Positions 27,098 through 36,543 are shown, counted from the stretch's first letter. The stretch is DNA of 64,000 nt from Nostoc sp. KVJ20 (GCF_001712795.1 NZ_KV757572.1:1-64000); one strand, 5' to 3'. Program-made: numbers and translations. The notes: generated by a model from the sequence alone, not told the origin.

Positions 27098-27721
27098 TTA
27101 TCTTCTAGTACGTCTTAACTGGCGCTTGAATATCCAGAAAACAAATGCTAGAACCAAACCCCCAAGTACGATTTTGGATACAGGAGCAAGGTACTTGTCC
27201 ACAAGTTCATACTGACTACCCAATATGTATCCTGAGTATGTTAGCAAACCCACCCAAGCAGCGCTACCGAATGTTGTGTAAACCAAAAATGGTAGCAAGG
27301 GCATATTGCTCATCCCTGCGGGAACAGAAATCAAGGTGCGGATTCCCGGTACAAGACGACCAATTAATACTGCTGTTCTACCTTGTCGATTAAACCACTC
27401 TTTGGCCTTGGTGATATCTTTACTAGATATACCCAACCATTTGCCATACTTGTCAGCCCAACGCTTCAAACGGATTTCGCCCAAAAACTTACCTGGATAG
27501 TACCAAATAAGTGCGCCCAATACAGAACCCAAAAGTCCTGCGAAAAACACACCAATGATATTTAGCTTTGCCCCTCCTGGTTGATATGGACTTGCTGTAA
27601 ATCCAGCTAGTGGCATGATCAATTCTGAAGGAATGGGGGGAAACAGGTTCTCTAGGAACATCAGTAGGGCGATTCCCCAATAGCCAAAATAGTTGATAGT
27701 ATTAGTTATCCATTCAAGCAT
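27098..27721 (-). CDS. DedA family membrane protein
   Basis: 207 residues with four to five hydrophobic segments. It has the DedA/SNARE-associated signature: N-terminal LENLFPPIPSE and the re-entrant loop GRLVPGIRTLISVPAGMSNM with the G-R-x-x-P-G-x-R core. Members act in the inner membrane; undecaprenyl-phosphate or phospholipid flipping has been shown for some. The substrate here is not determined by the sequence. It appears monocistronic. Confidence 0.92.
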   Translation of the reverse strand: MLEWITNTINYFGYWGIALLMFLENLFPPIPSELIMPLAGFTASPYQPGGAKLNIIGVFFAGLLGSVLGALIWYYPGKFLGEIRLKRWADKYGKWLGISSKDITKAKEWFNRQGRTAVLIGRLVPGIRTLISVPAGMSNMPLLPFLVYTTFGSAAWVGLLTYSGYILGSQYELVDKYLAPVSKIVLGGLVLAFVFWIFKRQLRRTRR

Positions 27722-28233
27722 TTAGTCAATTCCTGAAATTGCTGCATTATTAAAGTTGGCATCGCAACGGAGAAACAAAGCAAGACCGAATGGAAGGTAG
27801 GGGTATGTTTCATTAATTTCGAGGGTTATTAAAAGTTCGGAAGTAGCTCTAACCCTTGAAATTGAGCGATAAATCGCTCACTACGAACCTTACAAAATTA
27901 ATGAAACCAACCACTAGTAGTTTGCCAACCCAAAGATGCTAGGTGAGGTCTGGGGAAAGGGGAAAGGGAAAAGGTTAAGGGATTTAAAACCTTTCCCCCT
28001 TCCCCTTTACCCTTTACCCCGCCAAGTTCACTTGGCGAACTACTAGGTTTTGTTTTCTAATTTTTTAGATCCCCCTTAGTCGCTTTTGTAATCAGGACTT
28101 GGGAGGATCTAAAGATTTGATGGCAAATTTAAAAACATATTTTAGATTTTTTTTGAGGTTGTGGCTGTGGGAGAGCAGGGAGAAAATTTTACCTTGTCCC
28201 CCTCATCCCCTCATCCCCTCATCCCCTCTTGGT
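27722..28233. other. Intergenic region with opposed short repeats
   Basis: About 510 bases. It contains GGGGAAAGGGG-type repeats and their complement (27952-28020), which could pair into a long hairpin, a stretch GATCCCCCTTAGTCGC...GGAGGATC (28070-28110), and a CCTCATCCC tandem run (28198-28227). No gene is supported. Confidence 0.5.
27952..28020. repeat. Opposed G-rich and C-rich short tandem repeats
   Basis: GGGGAAA/GGGAAAA units followed after a short spacer by CCTTTCC/CCCTTTA units, so the two halves are approximately complementary. Confidence 0.65.
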
Positions 28234-29316
28234 CTAGGCTGTCGGTGTCAATGATTGTACCCTTGGTTCCGATTGCCAGTCTAATGGATTCCAAACTCGA
28301 TCTTCCAGCGCCATCTGTTCAATTAAACTTGCCAGTCTTAGGGCTTTGAGAGCTTGTTCACCACCTACTGATGGTTGATTGCCACCATGCACACAGTTGA
28401 CAAAATGTTCTAATTCTGCACTTAAGGGTTGAATGTTGCTGGTGTAGACTTTTTCAATCACACCATCTTGCCTATAAAGTACTTGTCGGTGGTCGGTGAG
28501 AGAATTGGCAGCCGTTTGTCGGTGAATCAAAATTTCATTCTTGAGAAAATCTGCCTCAGTAAATGAATTTTTGCAATGGGCGACAATCCGGCGAATTTTT
28601 CGGTGGGTAACTTTACTAGCAGTCAGAGTAGCAACAATACCATTGGCAAACCCCAAGGTGGCGGTTACATAATCTAGATAACCAGAGTCTAGGGAGCGAG
28701 TACCGCTAGCAGTCAATTTTGTTACTGGGGAAGCAGCTAATTCTAGAAGGAGGTCGATGTCATGGATCATTAAATCCAGCACAACTGAAACATCGTTTGC
28801 CCGGTCTGAGTAGGGACTCATTCTGTGGGCTTCTAGCGCCAGCAATTCCTCTGTTTTTAGCACTTGGCTCAGTTCTTTAAAAGCTGGGTTGAAACGCTCA
28901 ATATGACCTACTTGCAGGATACACCCAGATTCAGCTGCGGCATTTACTAAAGATTCTGCCTCAGAAATACTGGCTGCGATGGGTTTTTCAATTAAAACAT
29001 GAATTCCCGCTAACAGACAGTTGATACCCACGGCATAGTGCAGACGGGTGGGAACAGCTACACAAACTGCTTCCACAAGGGGTAGCAGGTCACAGTAATC
29101 TTCAAAAAAACGCACCTTGTACTTGCTGGCAGTTTCTAATCCTCGCTCGACATTGATATCTGCCACTCCGACTAGTTCAACATCTTTCATTGAACTCAGC
29201 ACGCGAGTGTGGTGTTGTCCCATGTTACCCACTCCAATCACGCCTATGCGGATCGGTCGTGGCTGGTTGCGCTGTGTATATGGATTCGGTTCTGCCACTG
29301 ACATGCTATTTTGCAC
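28234..29316 (-). CDS. Gfo/Idh/MocA family NAD(P) oxidoreductase
   Basis: About 360 residues. N-terminal Rossmann motif IRIGVIGVGNMGQHHTRVL; the EKPIA motif typical of the family (HVLIEKPIAASISEAE); then the C-terminal alpha/beta substrate domain with HIERFNPAF and HDIDLLLEL. The substrate is usually a sugar or inositol and cannot be named here. I favour the GTG at 29316, which has GAGGAG nine bases upstream; an ATG at 29340 and one at 29304 are also in frame. It is divergent from queC. Confidence 0.88.
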   Translation of the reverse strand: MQNSMSVAEPNPYTQRNQPRPIRIGVIGVGNMGQHHTRVLSSMKDVELVGVADINVERGLETASKYKVRFFEDYCDLLPLVEAVCVAVPTRLHYAVGINCLLAGIHVLIEKPIAASISEAESLVNAAAESGCILQVGHIERFNPAFKELSQVLKTEELLALEAHRMSPYSDRANDVSVVLDLMIHDIDLLLELAASPVTKLTASGTRSLDSGYLDYVTATLGFANGIVATLTASKVTHRKIRRIVAHCKNSFTEADFLKNEILIHRQTAANSLTDHRQVLYRQDGVIEKVYTSNIQPLSAELEHFVNCVHGGNQPSVGGEQALKALRLASLIEQMALEDRVWNPLDWQSEPRVQSLTPTA

Positions 29317-29659
29317 TATTATTCTCTCCTCAACCACCAAATTTAGAGACGCTACGGCCGTTGGCGTTTATACTCGAAAGCCGGTTACGATCCGTCTAAA
29401 ACCATCCAGATGGTAACATAGAGCCTATGTTTATGAAGAATTTCAAAGTTTGTGATCGGTTCCCGTAATCCAAATATCTTTTGTATAGATATTTCGGGTT
29501 TGCTTGGGATTTTGCACTTTCTACAAAGAATATATGTCTTTTTATTAAATTTAAAAAATTCAGTAAGACCTAAGTGTAAATTCTCCTTCGCATTGTTTCC
29601 TGGCATCTTGTTAAGGTTTGTTTGATTTGGCGATTTGAAATCCAAAAGTTGCAATTGAG
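29317..29659. other. Divergent promoter region before queC
   Basis: About 340 AT-rich bases between the MocA-type gene and queC. It contains a reading frame on the minus strand that runs back from inside queC (29385-29705) and is judged a chance frame. No motif could be assigned. Confidence 0.4.
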
Positions 29660-30334
29660 ATGAAAGCTGTAATTCTGTTATCTGGGGGATTGGACTCTTC
29701 CACAATTCTGTATAAAGCTAAGGCAGATGGCTGTGAATGTCATGCTATTTCCTTTGATTACCAGCAGCGACACCGACGAGAGTTACAGTCAGCCCTCACC
29801 GTTGGTCAAAAGGCTGCGATCGCAAAACATCAGGTAGTTAATTTTGATTTACGACAATGGGGTGGTTCAGCACTTACCGATGACGCCATTGATTTACCCC
29901 AGGAGCGATCGCTAGATGAAATGTCTCAAAATATTCCTGTCACTTATGTTCCGGCTCGTAATACCATCTTTTTAAGCTTTGCTCTGGGTTACGCCGAAGC
30001 GATCGCAGCAGAGCGTGTCTATATTGGTGTCAACGCCTTAGATTACTCAGGATATCCTGACTGTCGCCCCGATTATATCCAGGCAATGCAGGAAGTTTTT
30101 CGCCTGGGAACCAAACAGGGGCGTGAGGGACAACCAATTAATATTGTTGCACCCCTAATAAATTTGAAAAAAACTGAAATCATCCAACTGGGGAACCAAT
30201 TGGGAGTTCCTTGGGAGCTAACTTGGTCTTGCTATGCCGGTGGTGATGTCGCCTGCGGCGTGTGTGATTCTTGTCGCTTGCGGCTAGCAGCTTTTGCCGA
30301 ATTGGGACTTGTTGATCCAGTGGCCTATGCTTAA
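29660..30334 (+). CDS. queC: 7-cyano-7-deazaguanine synthase
   Basis: 224 residues. QueC turns 7-carboxy-7-deazaguanine into preQ0 with ATP and ammonia, in queuosine synthesis. Seen: PP-loop ATP motif LLSGGLDSST at the very start, the conserved VPARNTIFLSFALGYAEA segment and GVNALDYSGYPDCRPDY, and the C-terminal zinc site SCYAGGDVACGVCDSCRLR with its cysteines. Length is normal. It is followed at once by GGGCATT repeats. Confidence 0.96.
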   Translation: MKAVILLSGGLDSSTILYKAKADGCECHAISFDYQQRHRRELQSALTVGQKAAIAKHQVVNFDLRQWGGSALTDDAIDLPQERSLDEMSQNIPVTYVPARNTIFLSFALGYAEAIAAERVYIGVNALDYSGYPDCRPDYIQAMQEVFRLGTKQGREGQPINIVAPLINLKKTEIIQLGNQLGVPWELTWSCYAGGDVACGVCDSCRLRLAAFAELGLVDPVAYA

Positions 30335-30336
30335 TG

Positions 30337-30425
30337 TGGGCATTGGGCATTGGGCATTGGGCATTGGTTATTTTCCCTCTGCTCCCCCTGCTCCCCCTGC
30401 TTCCTCATCTCTCTCCTCCCCCTCC
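30337..30425. repeat. GGGCATT repeats and CTCCCCCTG repeats
   Basis: GGGCATT units (30337-30367) after queC, then GCTCCCCCT units (30376-30425) that run into the end of the next gene. The C-terminus of that protein (EEAGGAGGAEGK) is therefore encoded by repeat DNA. Confidence 0.75.
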
Positions 30426-31801
30426 TCCTCCAGGCGTCGCAGTTGAATTTGATGCAGCCGTGGGCCAACAATTGATACCACAGTGAATTCGAGATTTTCA
30501 TAACAGAAGGTTTCGCCTTTAACAGGAATTTTCTGTAACTGATACAGCAAAAAGCCTCCCAGTGTTTGGTATTCTCTTGTCACGGGTAAATCGAGATGCA
30601 AAACCTCGTTGAGGTCTTCGAGGTTAATTTGTGCCTGCACCAAAAATTTCTGCTCATCTAACATCTGAATCAGTAAATCGTCGCTGCTTTCAGGTTCGCC
30701 GGCGTCGCCAATGATTTCGGCAATGACATCTTTGATTGTCACTAGTCCCACAGTACCGCCAAATTCATTCACTACCATGACCATAGCTGGTTTCTCTTGC
30801 TGCATCATGGGCAAAAGTTCACTCAAGGGCGTGTGTTCTGGAACAAATCGGGCGGGACGCATCCAAGGTTGGATCTGTGTCTCTAAACTTAGGTTTCCTA
30901 CAGCCAAAGGTTGTGCCAAATCTTTAAAATAAACAATGCCGCGAACATCGTCCAAAGATTCACCAATCACGGGATAGCGAGAGTAACCAGTAGAAGCCAT
31001 TTCCTTGAGTAATGTCTGGAAGGTAGCATCTTTTGGCAGTGTGATAATACTGGTGCGGGGGATCATCACATCTTGGGCCATGACATCCCCAAACTCAAAG
31101 ACATTATTGAGCAGTTCTCGCTCCGCACGCTGTAAACCAGTAGATCCCCATTCTGTAGAAATAATCAGTTGCAATTCTTCAGGGGTTACAGGTGGTCGCC
31201 AGCCTTGACCTGTGTATTGGATGCCAAAAATTCGTAATAAAAAACGAGTTGATTGGTTGAGAATCCAAATGAAGGGGCCAAAAAAACGCACGATCGCTTT
31301 TACCGAAGGCCCCAAAAACCTCGCTAGCTGTTCTGAGTACAGCATGGCTAAGGATTTAGGACATAGTTCTCCGATCACAATTTGCAAATAGGCAATTAAG
31401 AAAAAGGCAATGGGAATTGATAGGGAATGGGCCAGGAAGGTAGTCATCCCACTGGGTAAAGGCCAGGATTTAAACCATGCATTCACCAGCACGACAATCG
31501 TACTTTCGCCAATCCATCCCAGTGCCAAACTAGAGAGGGTAATGCCTAACTGAGTGGTAGATAGCAGTCGGTCAATACTGCGTTGTAGCATTTCGACTGC
31601 GATCGCTGGAATATCCCCAGCCTTAACTAGCTGGTGAATACGCGATCGCCGCACGCTCACCATCGAAAATTCCGCTGTCACAAAAAAGGCATTTATGGCA
31701 ATCAGTAGTAGCACTGACAATAACCGTAGCGCCACATCTGTCCAAATTAAATTAGGAAAACCAATCACCACCAAAGCTCGTGTAAAACTCACGCCCTCCA
31801 T
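30368..31801 (-). CDS. CNNM/CorC-type (hemolysin family) membrane protein
   Basis: 477 residues. N-terminal DUF21 membrane domain with about four helices (LLLIAINAFFVTAEFSMV; SLALGWIGES), then a pair of CBS domains (MIPRTSIITLPKDATFQ, and the second ending FGGTVGLVTIKDVIAEIIG) and a C-terminal CorC_HlyC domain. Family members are linked to magnesium and cobalt handling, and some to other roles. The last dozen residues are low-complexity and come from repeat DNA. It is convergent with queC. Confidence 0.92.
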   Translation of the reverse strand: MEGVSFTRALVVIGFPNLIWTDVALRLLSVLLLIAINAFFVTAEFSMVSVRRSRIHQLVKAGDIPAIAVEMLQRSIDRLLSTTQLGITLSSLALGWIGESTIVVLVNAWFKSWPLPSGMTTFLAHSLSIPIAFFLIAYLQIVIGELCPKSLAMLYSEQLARFLGPSVKAIVRFFGPFIWILNQSTRFLLRIFGIQYTGQGWRPPVTPEELQLIISTEWGSTGLQRAERELLNNVFEFGDVMAQDVMIPRTSIITLPKDATFQTLLKEMASTGYSRYPVIGESLDDVRGIVYFKDLAQPLAVGNLSLETQIQPWMRPARFVPEHTPLSELLPMMQQEKPAMVMVVNEFGGTVGLVTIKDVIAEIIGDAGEPESSDDLLIQMLDEQKFLVQAQINLEDLNEVLHLDLPVTREYQTLGGFLLYQLQKIPVKGETFCYENLEFTVVSIVGPRLHQIQLRRLEEEGEERDEEAGGAGGAEGK

Positions 31802-31804
31802 TCT

Positions 31805-31915
31805 TGGATTTTGGATTTTGGATTTTGGATTTTGGATTTAGTTCTAGGTATCTAGGTAAATTGCTTAGTACCAAGTCCCCAATTTAAAATCTAAAATCTA
31901 AAATCTAAAATCTCC
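31805..31915. repeat. GGATTTT and AATCTAA heptamer repeats
   Basis: GGATTTT units (31805-31838) and AATCTAA-type units (31884-31912), roughly complementary to each other, between two minus-strand genes. Confidence 0.7.
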
Positions 31916-31926
31916 AGTTGCCCAAT

Positions 31927-32628
31927 CTACCTTTCTACAGGAATATCCAATGCCTCTAGCTTCAATTGTTGAGCGGGATAGTCAGTAAGAGCAAGTGATA
32001 TTTTTTTGACATCATCAAGTAAAGCTGTGGGAATGCTCACTGTACCTGAAAATGCTGGCCCATTTACAGGCAATTCTGTTGGTAAACCCTCTGTACTGGC
32101 ACTCAGGGTTCGTCCTTTATCATCGCTAACATCTAGAAAACTATAAAGGAAGCGCACAGAATCCTTACCTTTGTTCTGCATTTTTACTTTCAGAAGCAAA
32201 TCACCACCAGAGTAGCGGAAAGATTCTACAGTCATGGTTACACCCTCACTTTGGGCAGTAATCGGAAAACCTGGCTGGGGTTTTTCTTCAACCACTGCTG
32301 GGGGTTTTTCCTCTGGTTTCTGCTTGCTGCTATTGGTTTCTTCATCGTCTTCCTCTAGCTTTTCTGATTTAGCAGCCTTGGTCTTACCCTCAACTCGCGC
32401 CTTAACAATTTTCAGAATCTCTTCCTCTTTTAATAGCACTAGCCCTCCCTGTTGAGAGCTATTTGCCTTATTGCTGGCAAATTTGGTTGTGGGTCGCCCA
32501 TCTGGTGTGGTAACGCCTTTAAGTGCCGAACTCCCTAGTTCAAACCCCAGAAGTGCGCTCACAGAACCTGCTCCCATCATCAGGATTAACAAAATCAAAG
32601 TAAGAAGTACAGTAGAATTTATTTTCAT
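31927..32628 (-). CDS. Hypothetical secreted or membrane-anchored protein
   Basis: About 233 residues from the ATG at 32628 (MKINSTV). The upstream in-frame TTG at 32691 would put extra residues before a clear N-terminal hydrophobic segment (TVLLTLILLILMMGAGSV), so I reject it. A charged, low-complexity linker rich in E and K (KLEEDDEETNSSKQKPEEK) precedes a C-terminal beta-rich domain (GVTMTVESFRYSGGDLLLKVKM...), which resembles a DUF4352-type extracellular immunoglobulin-like fold. Function unknown. Confidence 0.6.
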   Translation of the reverse strand: MKINSTVLLTLILLILMMGAGSVSALLGFELGSSALKGVTTPDGRPTTKFASNKANSSQQGGLVLLKEEEILKIVKARVEGKTKAAKSEKLEEDDEETNSSKQKPEEKPPAVVEEKPQPGFPITAQSEGVTMTVESFRYSGGDLLLKVKMQNKGKDSVRFLYSFLDVSDDKGRTLSASTEGLPTELPVNGPAFSGTVSIPTALLDDVKKISLALTDYPAQQLKLEALDIPVER

Positions 32629-32919
32629 CGCTGACAAGCTATCACAATAGAATGCTGGTCTATTTAAGAATAGTGAAGCTTTTGACCTCAATCCTTAAAG
32701 GAACTTAATCAATATTAGTTTGCACTATATCTATGATCAAATTATGTAGTATAAAAATCTAGTAAACTATTGTCCAGTGTTCACACGTGGTAAATTTGTG
32801 GTATATTCATTGAATTGGCTAAACTCGGTATATGAGGTATTCTCCTCGTTGTAAAAATCAGCCAATTAAGGTTGACCTAAGAGTGAAAGCAATTTACTCA
32901 TAGCAACTCAACACTACAA

Positions 32920-32992
32920 GCGCCTTTGGCCGATTGGGGAGGCAACGAACTCATAATTCGTCTTCAGGCTGGTTCGATTCCAGCAGGGCGCA
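32920..32992 (+). tRNA. tRNA with CAU anticodon (Met or Ile2)
   Basis: A complete cloverleaf: acceptor GCGCCTT pairs with AGGGCGC (one T-G pair), D arm GCC...GGC, anticodon arm ACGAA-CTCATAA-TTCGT with anticodon CAT, T arm GCTGG-TTCGATT-CCAGC. No CCA is encoded. The CAU anticodon could be elongator Met or, after lysidine modification, Ile2. The loop CTCATAA resembles trnI(CAU) of chloroplasts, but this is not decisive. Confidence 0.9.
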
Positions 32993-33110
32993 CTGACATC
33001 ATCAAAAACTAGTAATAGACGGAATTAGGGGAGAGGTGACAGGTGACAGGTGATAGGGAATAATCTGTACCCTGTAAGCTGTACCCTATTCCCTTCTTCA
33101 CTCCCCAATC

Positions 33111-33545
33111 TTACCGAGATGGTAAGGTTTCAAACCTGAATTCAGTTCCTACTCTGAGTTTGTTGCTATTCAAACGAGGAGACATCATCAGTGATGTGTC
33201 ATAAGGATTTGGTAAATCAGGGGTGCGAATATAAGGATCGTTGCCAACTTGCTGAGTCAGGACATCATGATATAAAGTGTTAACCAACTCAGCATCGCGG
33301 GCAATTTCATTTTCTGGGAAAGAACCACCGAAACCAGAACCAGATCCTAGAAATGAGTCTAGCTGGCGTTTGAGGCTGCTATTTTCGTAGAAATTGCGAT
33401 CGTGACGAAAATAAGCTCGTTCAAATACATCACTCGTAGTTTCAGCTTTCGGTGTTTCCGTTTGGGCAGATGCAACAGAGGGAAAAGCAATACCAGCAGC
33501 AAGCAGCACTAATAAACCACCAAGGGTTTTGAATTTTATACGCAC
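33111..33545 (-). CDS. Hypothetical exported protein
   Basis: 144 residues with a clear signal peptide (LGGLLVLLAAGIAFPSVASAQ; likely cut after ASA). The mature part of about 115 residues is acidic to neutral with no known domain; segments such as FERAYFRHDRNFYENSS and TLYHDVLTQQVGNDPYIRT look conserved-protein-like. It lies between the tRNA and pyrE, divergent from pyrE. I do not recognise it; it is probably periplasmic or at the cell surface. Confidence 0.6.
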   Translation of the reverse strand: MRIKFKTLGGLLVLLAAGIAFPSVASAQTETPKAETTSDVFERAYFRHDRNFYENSSLKRQLDSFLGSGSGFGGSFPENEIARDAELVNTLYHDVLTQQVGNDPYIRTPDLPNPYDTSLMMSPRLNSNKLRVGTEFRFETLPSR

Positions 33546-33651
33546 GTTTCCGACTCCTCAATTTTTGTTTTGGGCGAATCTTAATTTATGCTTAAGTTCA
33601 GAACTCTGATGAGTTCAACCTTTGGTGTAGCACAACTTTTAATGTTTTGTA

Positions 33652-34275
33652 ATGACGTATCCTACTGAAACTCTTACCCACTCAGATATTTGGGCAACCA
33701 CTCCTGATTTGACCACCTTGCGCCACAAGCTACTAGATTTATTTTGTCAACTTGCTTATCAAGAGGGTGATTTTCTCCTTTCTTCTGGGTTACGTAGTTC
33801 TTATTATGTCAATAAGACACAGGTAACACTGCATCCTCAAGGGGCTTTGGCAGTTGGGCGTTTAGTGTTTCCTTTATTACCTTTAGATACACAGGCTGTA
33901 GGTGGTTTAACAATGGGGGCTGACCCAATTGTGACAGCAGTGAGTATAGTTTCTGTTTATGAAAACCGACCGATACCAGCGCTGATTATTCGCAAGGAAG
34001 CCAAGGGTTATGGGACGAAAGCTTATATAGAAGGTCCCAGTTTACCAGAGGGTGCAAAAGTAGTAGTTTTGGAAGATGTAGTTACAACTGGACAATCGGC
34101 TTTGAAAGCAGTTGAGCGTCTTAAAGATGCAGGTTATACCGTCAATCAAGTAATTTCACTAGTAGATCGACAACAAGGAGGAGGGGAATTGTACGAGTCA
34201 GCGGGGTTGAAGTTTGAAACTTTGTTTTCAATTCAAGAAGTTCAAGAACGCTACCGACAACTTGCGAATTCATAA
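33652..34275 (+). CDS. pyrE: Orotate phosphoribosyltransferase
   Basis: 207 residues. PyrE joins orotate and PRPP to give OMP in pyrimidine synthesis. Seen: the PRPP-binding motif VVVLEDVVTTGQSA, the flexible loop IIRKEAKGYGTK, the TMGADPIVTA segment and SGLRSSYYVNKTQ. All are intact and the length is normal. It begins with an ATG on the plus strand; no clear ribosome site is seen. Confidence 0.95.
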   Translation: MTYPTETLTHSDIWATTPDLTTLRHKLLDLFCQLAYQEGDFLLSSGLRSSYYVNKTQVTLHPQGALAVGRLVFPLLPLDTQAVGGLTMGADPIVTAVSIVSVYENRPIPALIIRKEAKGYGTKAYIEGPSLPEGAKVVVLEDVVTTGQSALKAVERLKDAGYTVNQVISLVDRQQGGGELYESAGLKFETLFSIQEVQERYRQLANS

Positions 34276-34480
34276 GTGTCACTTGCCAAGTTGTTTGACA
34301 ATTTGACAAATTTATGTAATTTAAATTATTACTCTTATTAAAGCCTTAATAAGGGTTTTATTATTTTAGGCTCAAAATAGCCTTTACTGCACTGGCGATC
34401 GCAAATATGTAAGTTACCTGATAAACGGTTGTTTAAGTCTCCATTTATCAGTAAGTACTGAAATTTTTATATGTATTTTA

Positions 34481-34552
34481 AGCCAGCAGCGGGATTTGAA
34501 CTCGCGACCTTCCGATTACAAGTCGGATGCACTACCACTGTGCTATGCTGGC
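34481..34552 (-). tRNA. tRNA-Thr(UGU)
   Basis: Reading the minus strand: acceptor GCCAGCA pairs with TGCTGGC, D arm GCAC-AGTGGTA-GTGC, anticodon arm CCGACTTGTAATCGG with anticodon TGT, T arm CGCGA...TCCCG of normal form. No CCA is encoded. Confidence 0.92.
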
Positions 34553-34803
34553 AGGTTTAGCGATTGCTCTTAAATAGCAACCACAATTTATTATTGTACC
34601 ATAATCAATTTATTTGTCTAGGTGCGATCGCTAAAATTATTTCCCTCTGACTAGATTGGGCTATGAAATCCGAAAGTTTGGCAAAAGCTAACTCAAATCC
34701 TGGGCTGAACCCAAAAATATCTAGTCGGCTCTAAAACTGTATTTTCTTGGCACGGCTGAATAAAGGAACGGAAATATATAATTATTTTTTACAGATTACA
34801 AGC

Positions 34804-35724
34804 ATGGCAGCATTGCTCGGACGAGATTTATTAAGTCTGGCGGACATCAGTCCTACGGAACTTCAAGAACTCCTGGAATTGGCAACTCAACTTAAATCGC
34901 AACAGTTGAAGTTGCATTGTAATAAGGTTTTGGGGTTGTTGTTCTCCAAAGCTTCAACTCGCACGCGGGTAAGTTTTACTGTGGCGATGTACCAACTGGG
35001 TGGACAGGTAATCGATCTCAACCCTAATGTCACTCAAGTTAGTCGCGGGGAACCTTTACAGGATACGGCGCGGGTGTTGGATCGATATCTGGATATTTTG
35101 GCAATTCGCACTTTTGCACAGCAAGATTTGGAAACTTTTGCTCATTATGCCAAGATTCCCGTGATTAATGCGCTTACTGATGCAGAACACCCCTGTCAGG
35201 TATTAGCTGATTTATTGACGATTCAAGAAAGCTTTAACACCCTTGCTGGGTTAACTTTAACCTACGTGGGTGATGGGAATAATGTAGCTAATTCTCTGAT
35301 GTTGGGCTGTGCTTTGGTGGGGATGAATGTCAGAATTGCTACTCCTAGCGGATATGAGCCAGATTCTAAGATTGTAGAGCAAGCAAGAGCGATCGCTAAC
35401 AACAAAACTGAAGTCCTCCTCACTCACGATCCAGAATTAGCTGCAAAGGGTTCTGCTGTACTTTACACTGATGTTTGGGCAAGTATGGGACAAGAAGCAG
35501 AAGCCGATAACCGGATGCCAATTTTCCAGCCTTACCAAATTTCGGAGCAGTTATTGAGCCTTGCTGACCCAGAGGCAATTGTTTTACACTGCTTACCAGC
35601 CCATCGCGGTGAAGAAATTACCGAGGTAGTTATTGAAGGTTCCCAATCACGAGTTTGGGAACAGGCAGAAAATCGCCTCCATGCCCAAAAGGCTTTGCTT
35701 GCGAGTATTTTAGGAGCAGAGTAG
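34804..35724 (+). CDS. argF: Ornithine carbamoyltransferase
   Basis: 306 residues from the ATG at 34804; the in-frame TTG at 34747 would add 19 residues without support. ArgF makes citrulline from ornithine and carbamoyl phosphate in arginine synthesis. Seen: carbamoyl phosphate motif SKASTRTRVSF, the HPCQ motif (AEHPCQVLADLLTI), ornithine-binding DVWASMGQE and the HCLPAHRGEE motif with the key cysteine. All are intact. Confidence 0.96.
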   Translation: MAALLGRDLLSLADISPTELQELLELATQLKSQQLKLHCNKVLGLLFSKASTRTRVSFTVAMYQLGGQVIDLNPNVTQVSRGEPLQDTARVLDRYLDILAIRTFAQQDLETFAHYAKIPVINALTDAEHPCQVLADLLTIQESFNTLAGLTLTYVGDGNNVANSLMLGCALVGMNVRIATPSGYEPDSKIVEQARAIANNKTEVLLTHDPELAAKGSAVLYTDVWASMGQEAEADNRMPIFQPYQISEQLLSLADPEAIVLHCLPAHRGEEITEVVIEGSQSRVWEQAENRLHAQKALLASILGAE

Positions 35725-35889
35725 GGAATAGGGCACAGGGTATAGGGTATAGTTTTCTTGCTTGTAACCTGTACCCTCTAATCCTGTAACCTGTAATATT
35801 CTTATTTGTCAAAAGGTAAAAGAAAAGAAAATAATTTTGCTTTTGCCTTTCATATTTTTACTTTTCTCTTGTTATGGGGAGTTTTTTGT

Positions 35890-35903
35890 AGTACTAATGT
35901 TCT
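35890..35903 (+). promoter_or_regulatory. LexA (SOS) box of lexA
   Basis: AGTACTAATGTTCT fits the cyanobacterial LexA consensus RGTAC-N3-DGTWCB at every position. It lies 33 bases before the lexA ATG and just upstream of a TATAAT -10 element (35913-35918), so bound LexA would block its own promoter. Confidence 0.85.
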
Positions 35904-35912
35904 AGAGACATT

Positions 35913-35918
35913 TATAAT
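35913..35918 (+). promoter_or_regulatory. -10 element of the lexA promoter
   Basis: TATAAT, perfect consensus, 10 bases after the LexA box and 18 before the lexA ATG, so the leader RNA would be very short. No Shine-Dalgarno sequence is visible. Confidence 0.6.
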
Positions 35919-35935
35919 TACTTCCCACAAAATTT

Positions 35936-36541
35936 ATGGAACGTCTAACGGAAGCTCAACAAGAACTTTACGAATGGTTAGCAGAATACATCCGATCGCA
36001 CCAGCATTCGCCTTCAATTAGGCAAATGATGCAAGCGATGAACTTGAAGTCACCAGCACCAATTCAAAGCCGCTTGGAACATTTACGCACTAAAGGATAT
36101 ATAGAATGGACTGAAGGACAAGCGCGAACAATTCGGATTTTGCGTCCTGTGAAACAAGGTGTACCAATTTTGGGCACGATCGCTGCTGGTGGTTTAATAG
36201 AACCGTTTACTGATGCTGTAGATCATTTAGACTTTTCTAATTTCGATTTACCTCCCCAAACTTACGCTTTGCGGGTAGCTGGCGATAGCATGATTGAAGA
36301 TTTAATTACTGATGGCGATGTGGTATTTCTGCGTCCAGTAGCAGAACCAAATCATTTAAAAAATGGTACTATCGTCGCCGCCAGAGTTGATGGATTTGGT
36401 ACAACATTAAAACGTTTTTATCGCCAAGGCGATCGCGTCACCCTCAAACCGGCAAATTCTAAGTACAATCCCATTGAAGTCAGTGCTATGCAAGTACAGG
36501 TGCAAGGTTCACTCATTGGTGTTTGGCGTGGTTACAACTGA
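35936..36541 (+). CDS. lexA: LexA repressor
   Basis: 201 residues. N-terminal winged helix-turn-helix (MERLTEAQQELYEWLAEYIR ... SPSIRQMMQAMNLKS), then the self-cleavage site Ala84-Gly85 (TIAAGG), catalytic Ser118 (GDSMIED) and Lys159 (TTLKRF). The serine-lysine pair is present, so it should be cleavable, unlike the LexA of some unicellular cyanobacteria. It carries its own SOS box (35890-35903). The Dnd-type helicase follows after a short repeat-filled gap, so DNA damage might affect that gene too; this is inference. Confidence 0.95.
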   Translation: MERLTEAQQELYEWLAEYIRSHQHSPSIRQMMQAMNLKSPAPIQSRLEHLRTKGYIEWTEGQARTIRILRPVKQGVPILGTIAAGGLIEPFTDAVDHLDFSNFDLPPQTYALRVAGDSMIEDLITDGDVVFLRPVAEPNHLKNGTIVAARVDGFGTTLKRFYRQGDRVTLKPANSKYNPIEVSAMQVQVQGSLIGVWRGYN

Positions 36542-36543
36542 AT

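Noticed and set aside
29385..29705. 106-codon frame on the minus strand overlapping the start of queC
   Set aside because: It overlaps a certain gene and its upstream region, has no domain or ribosome site, and its composition looks like the shadow of AT-rich non-coding DNA.
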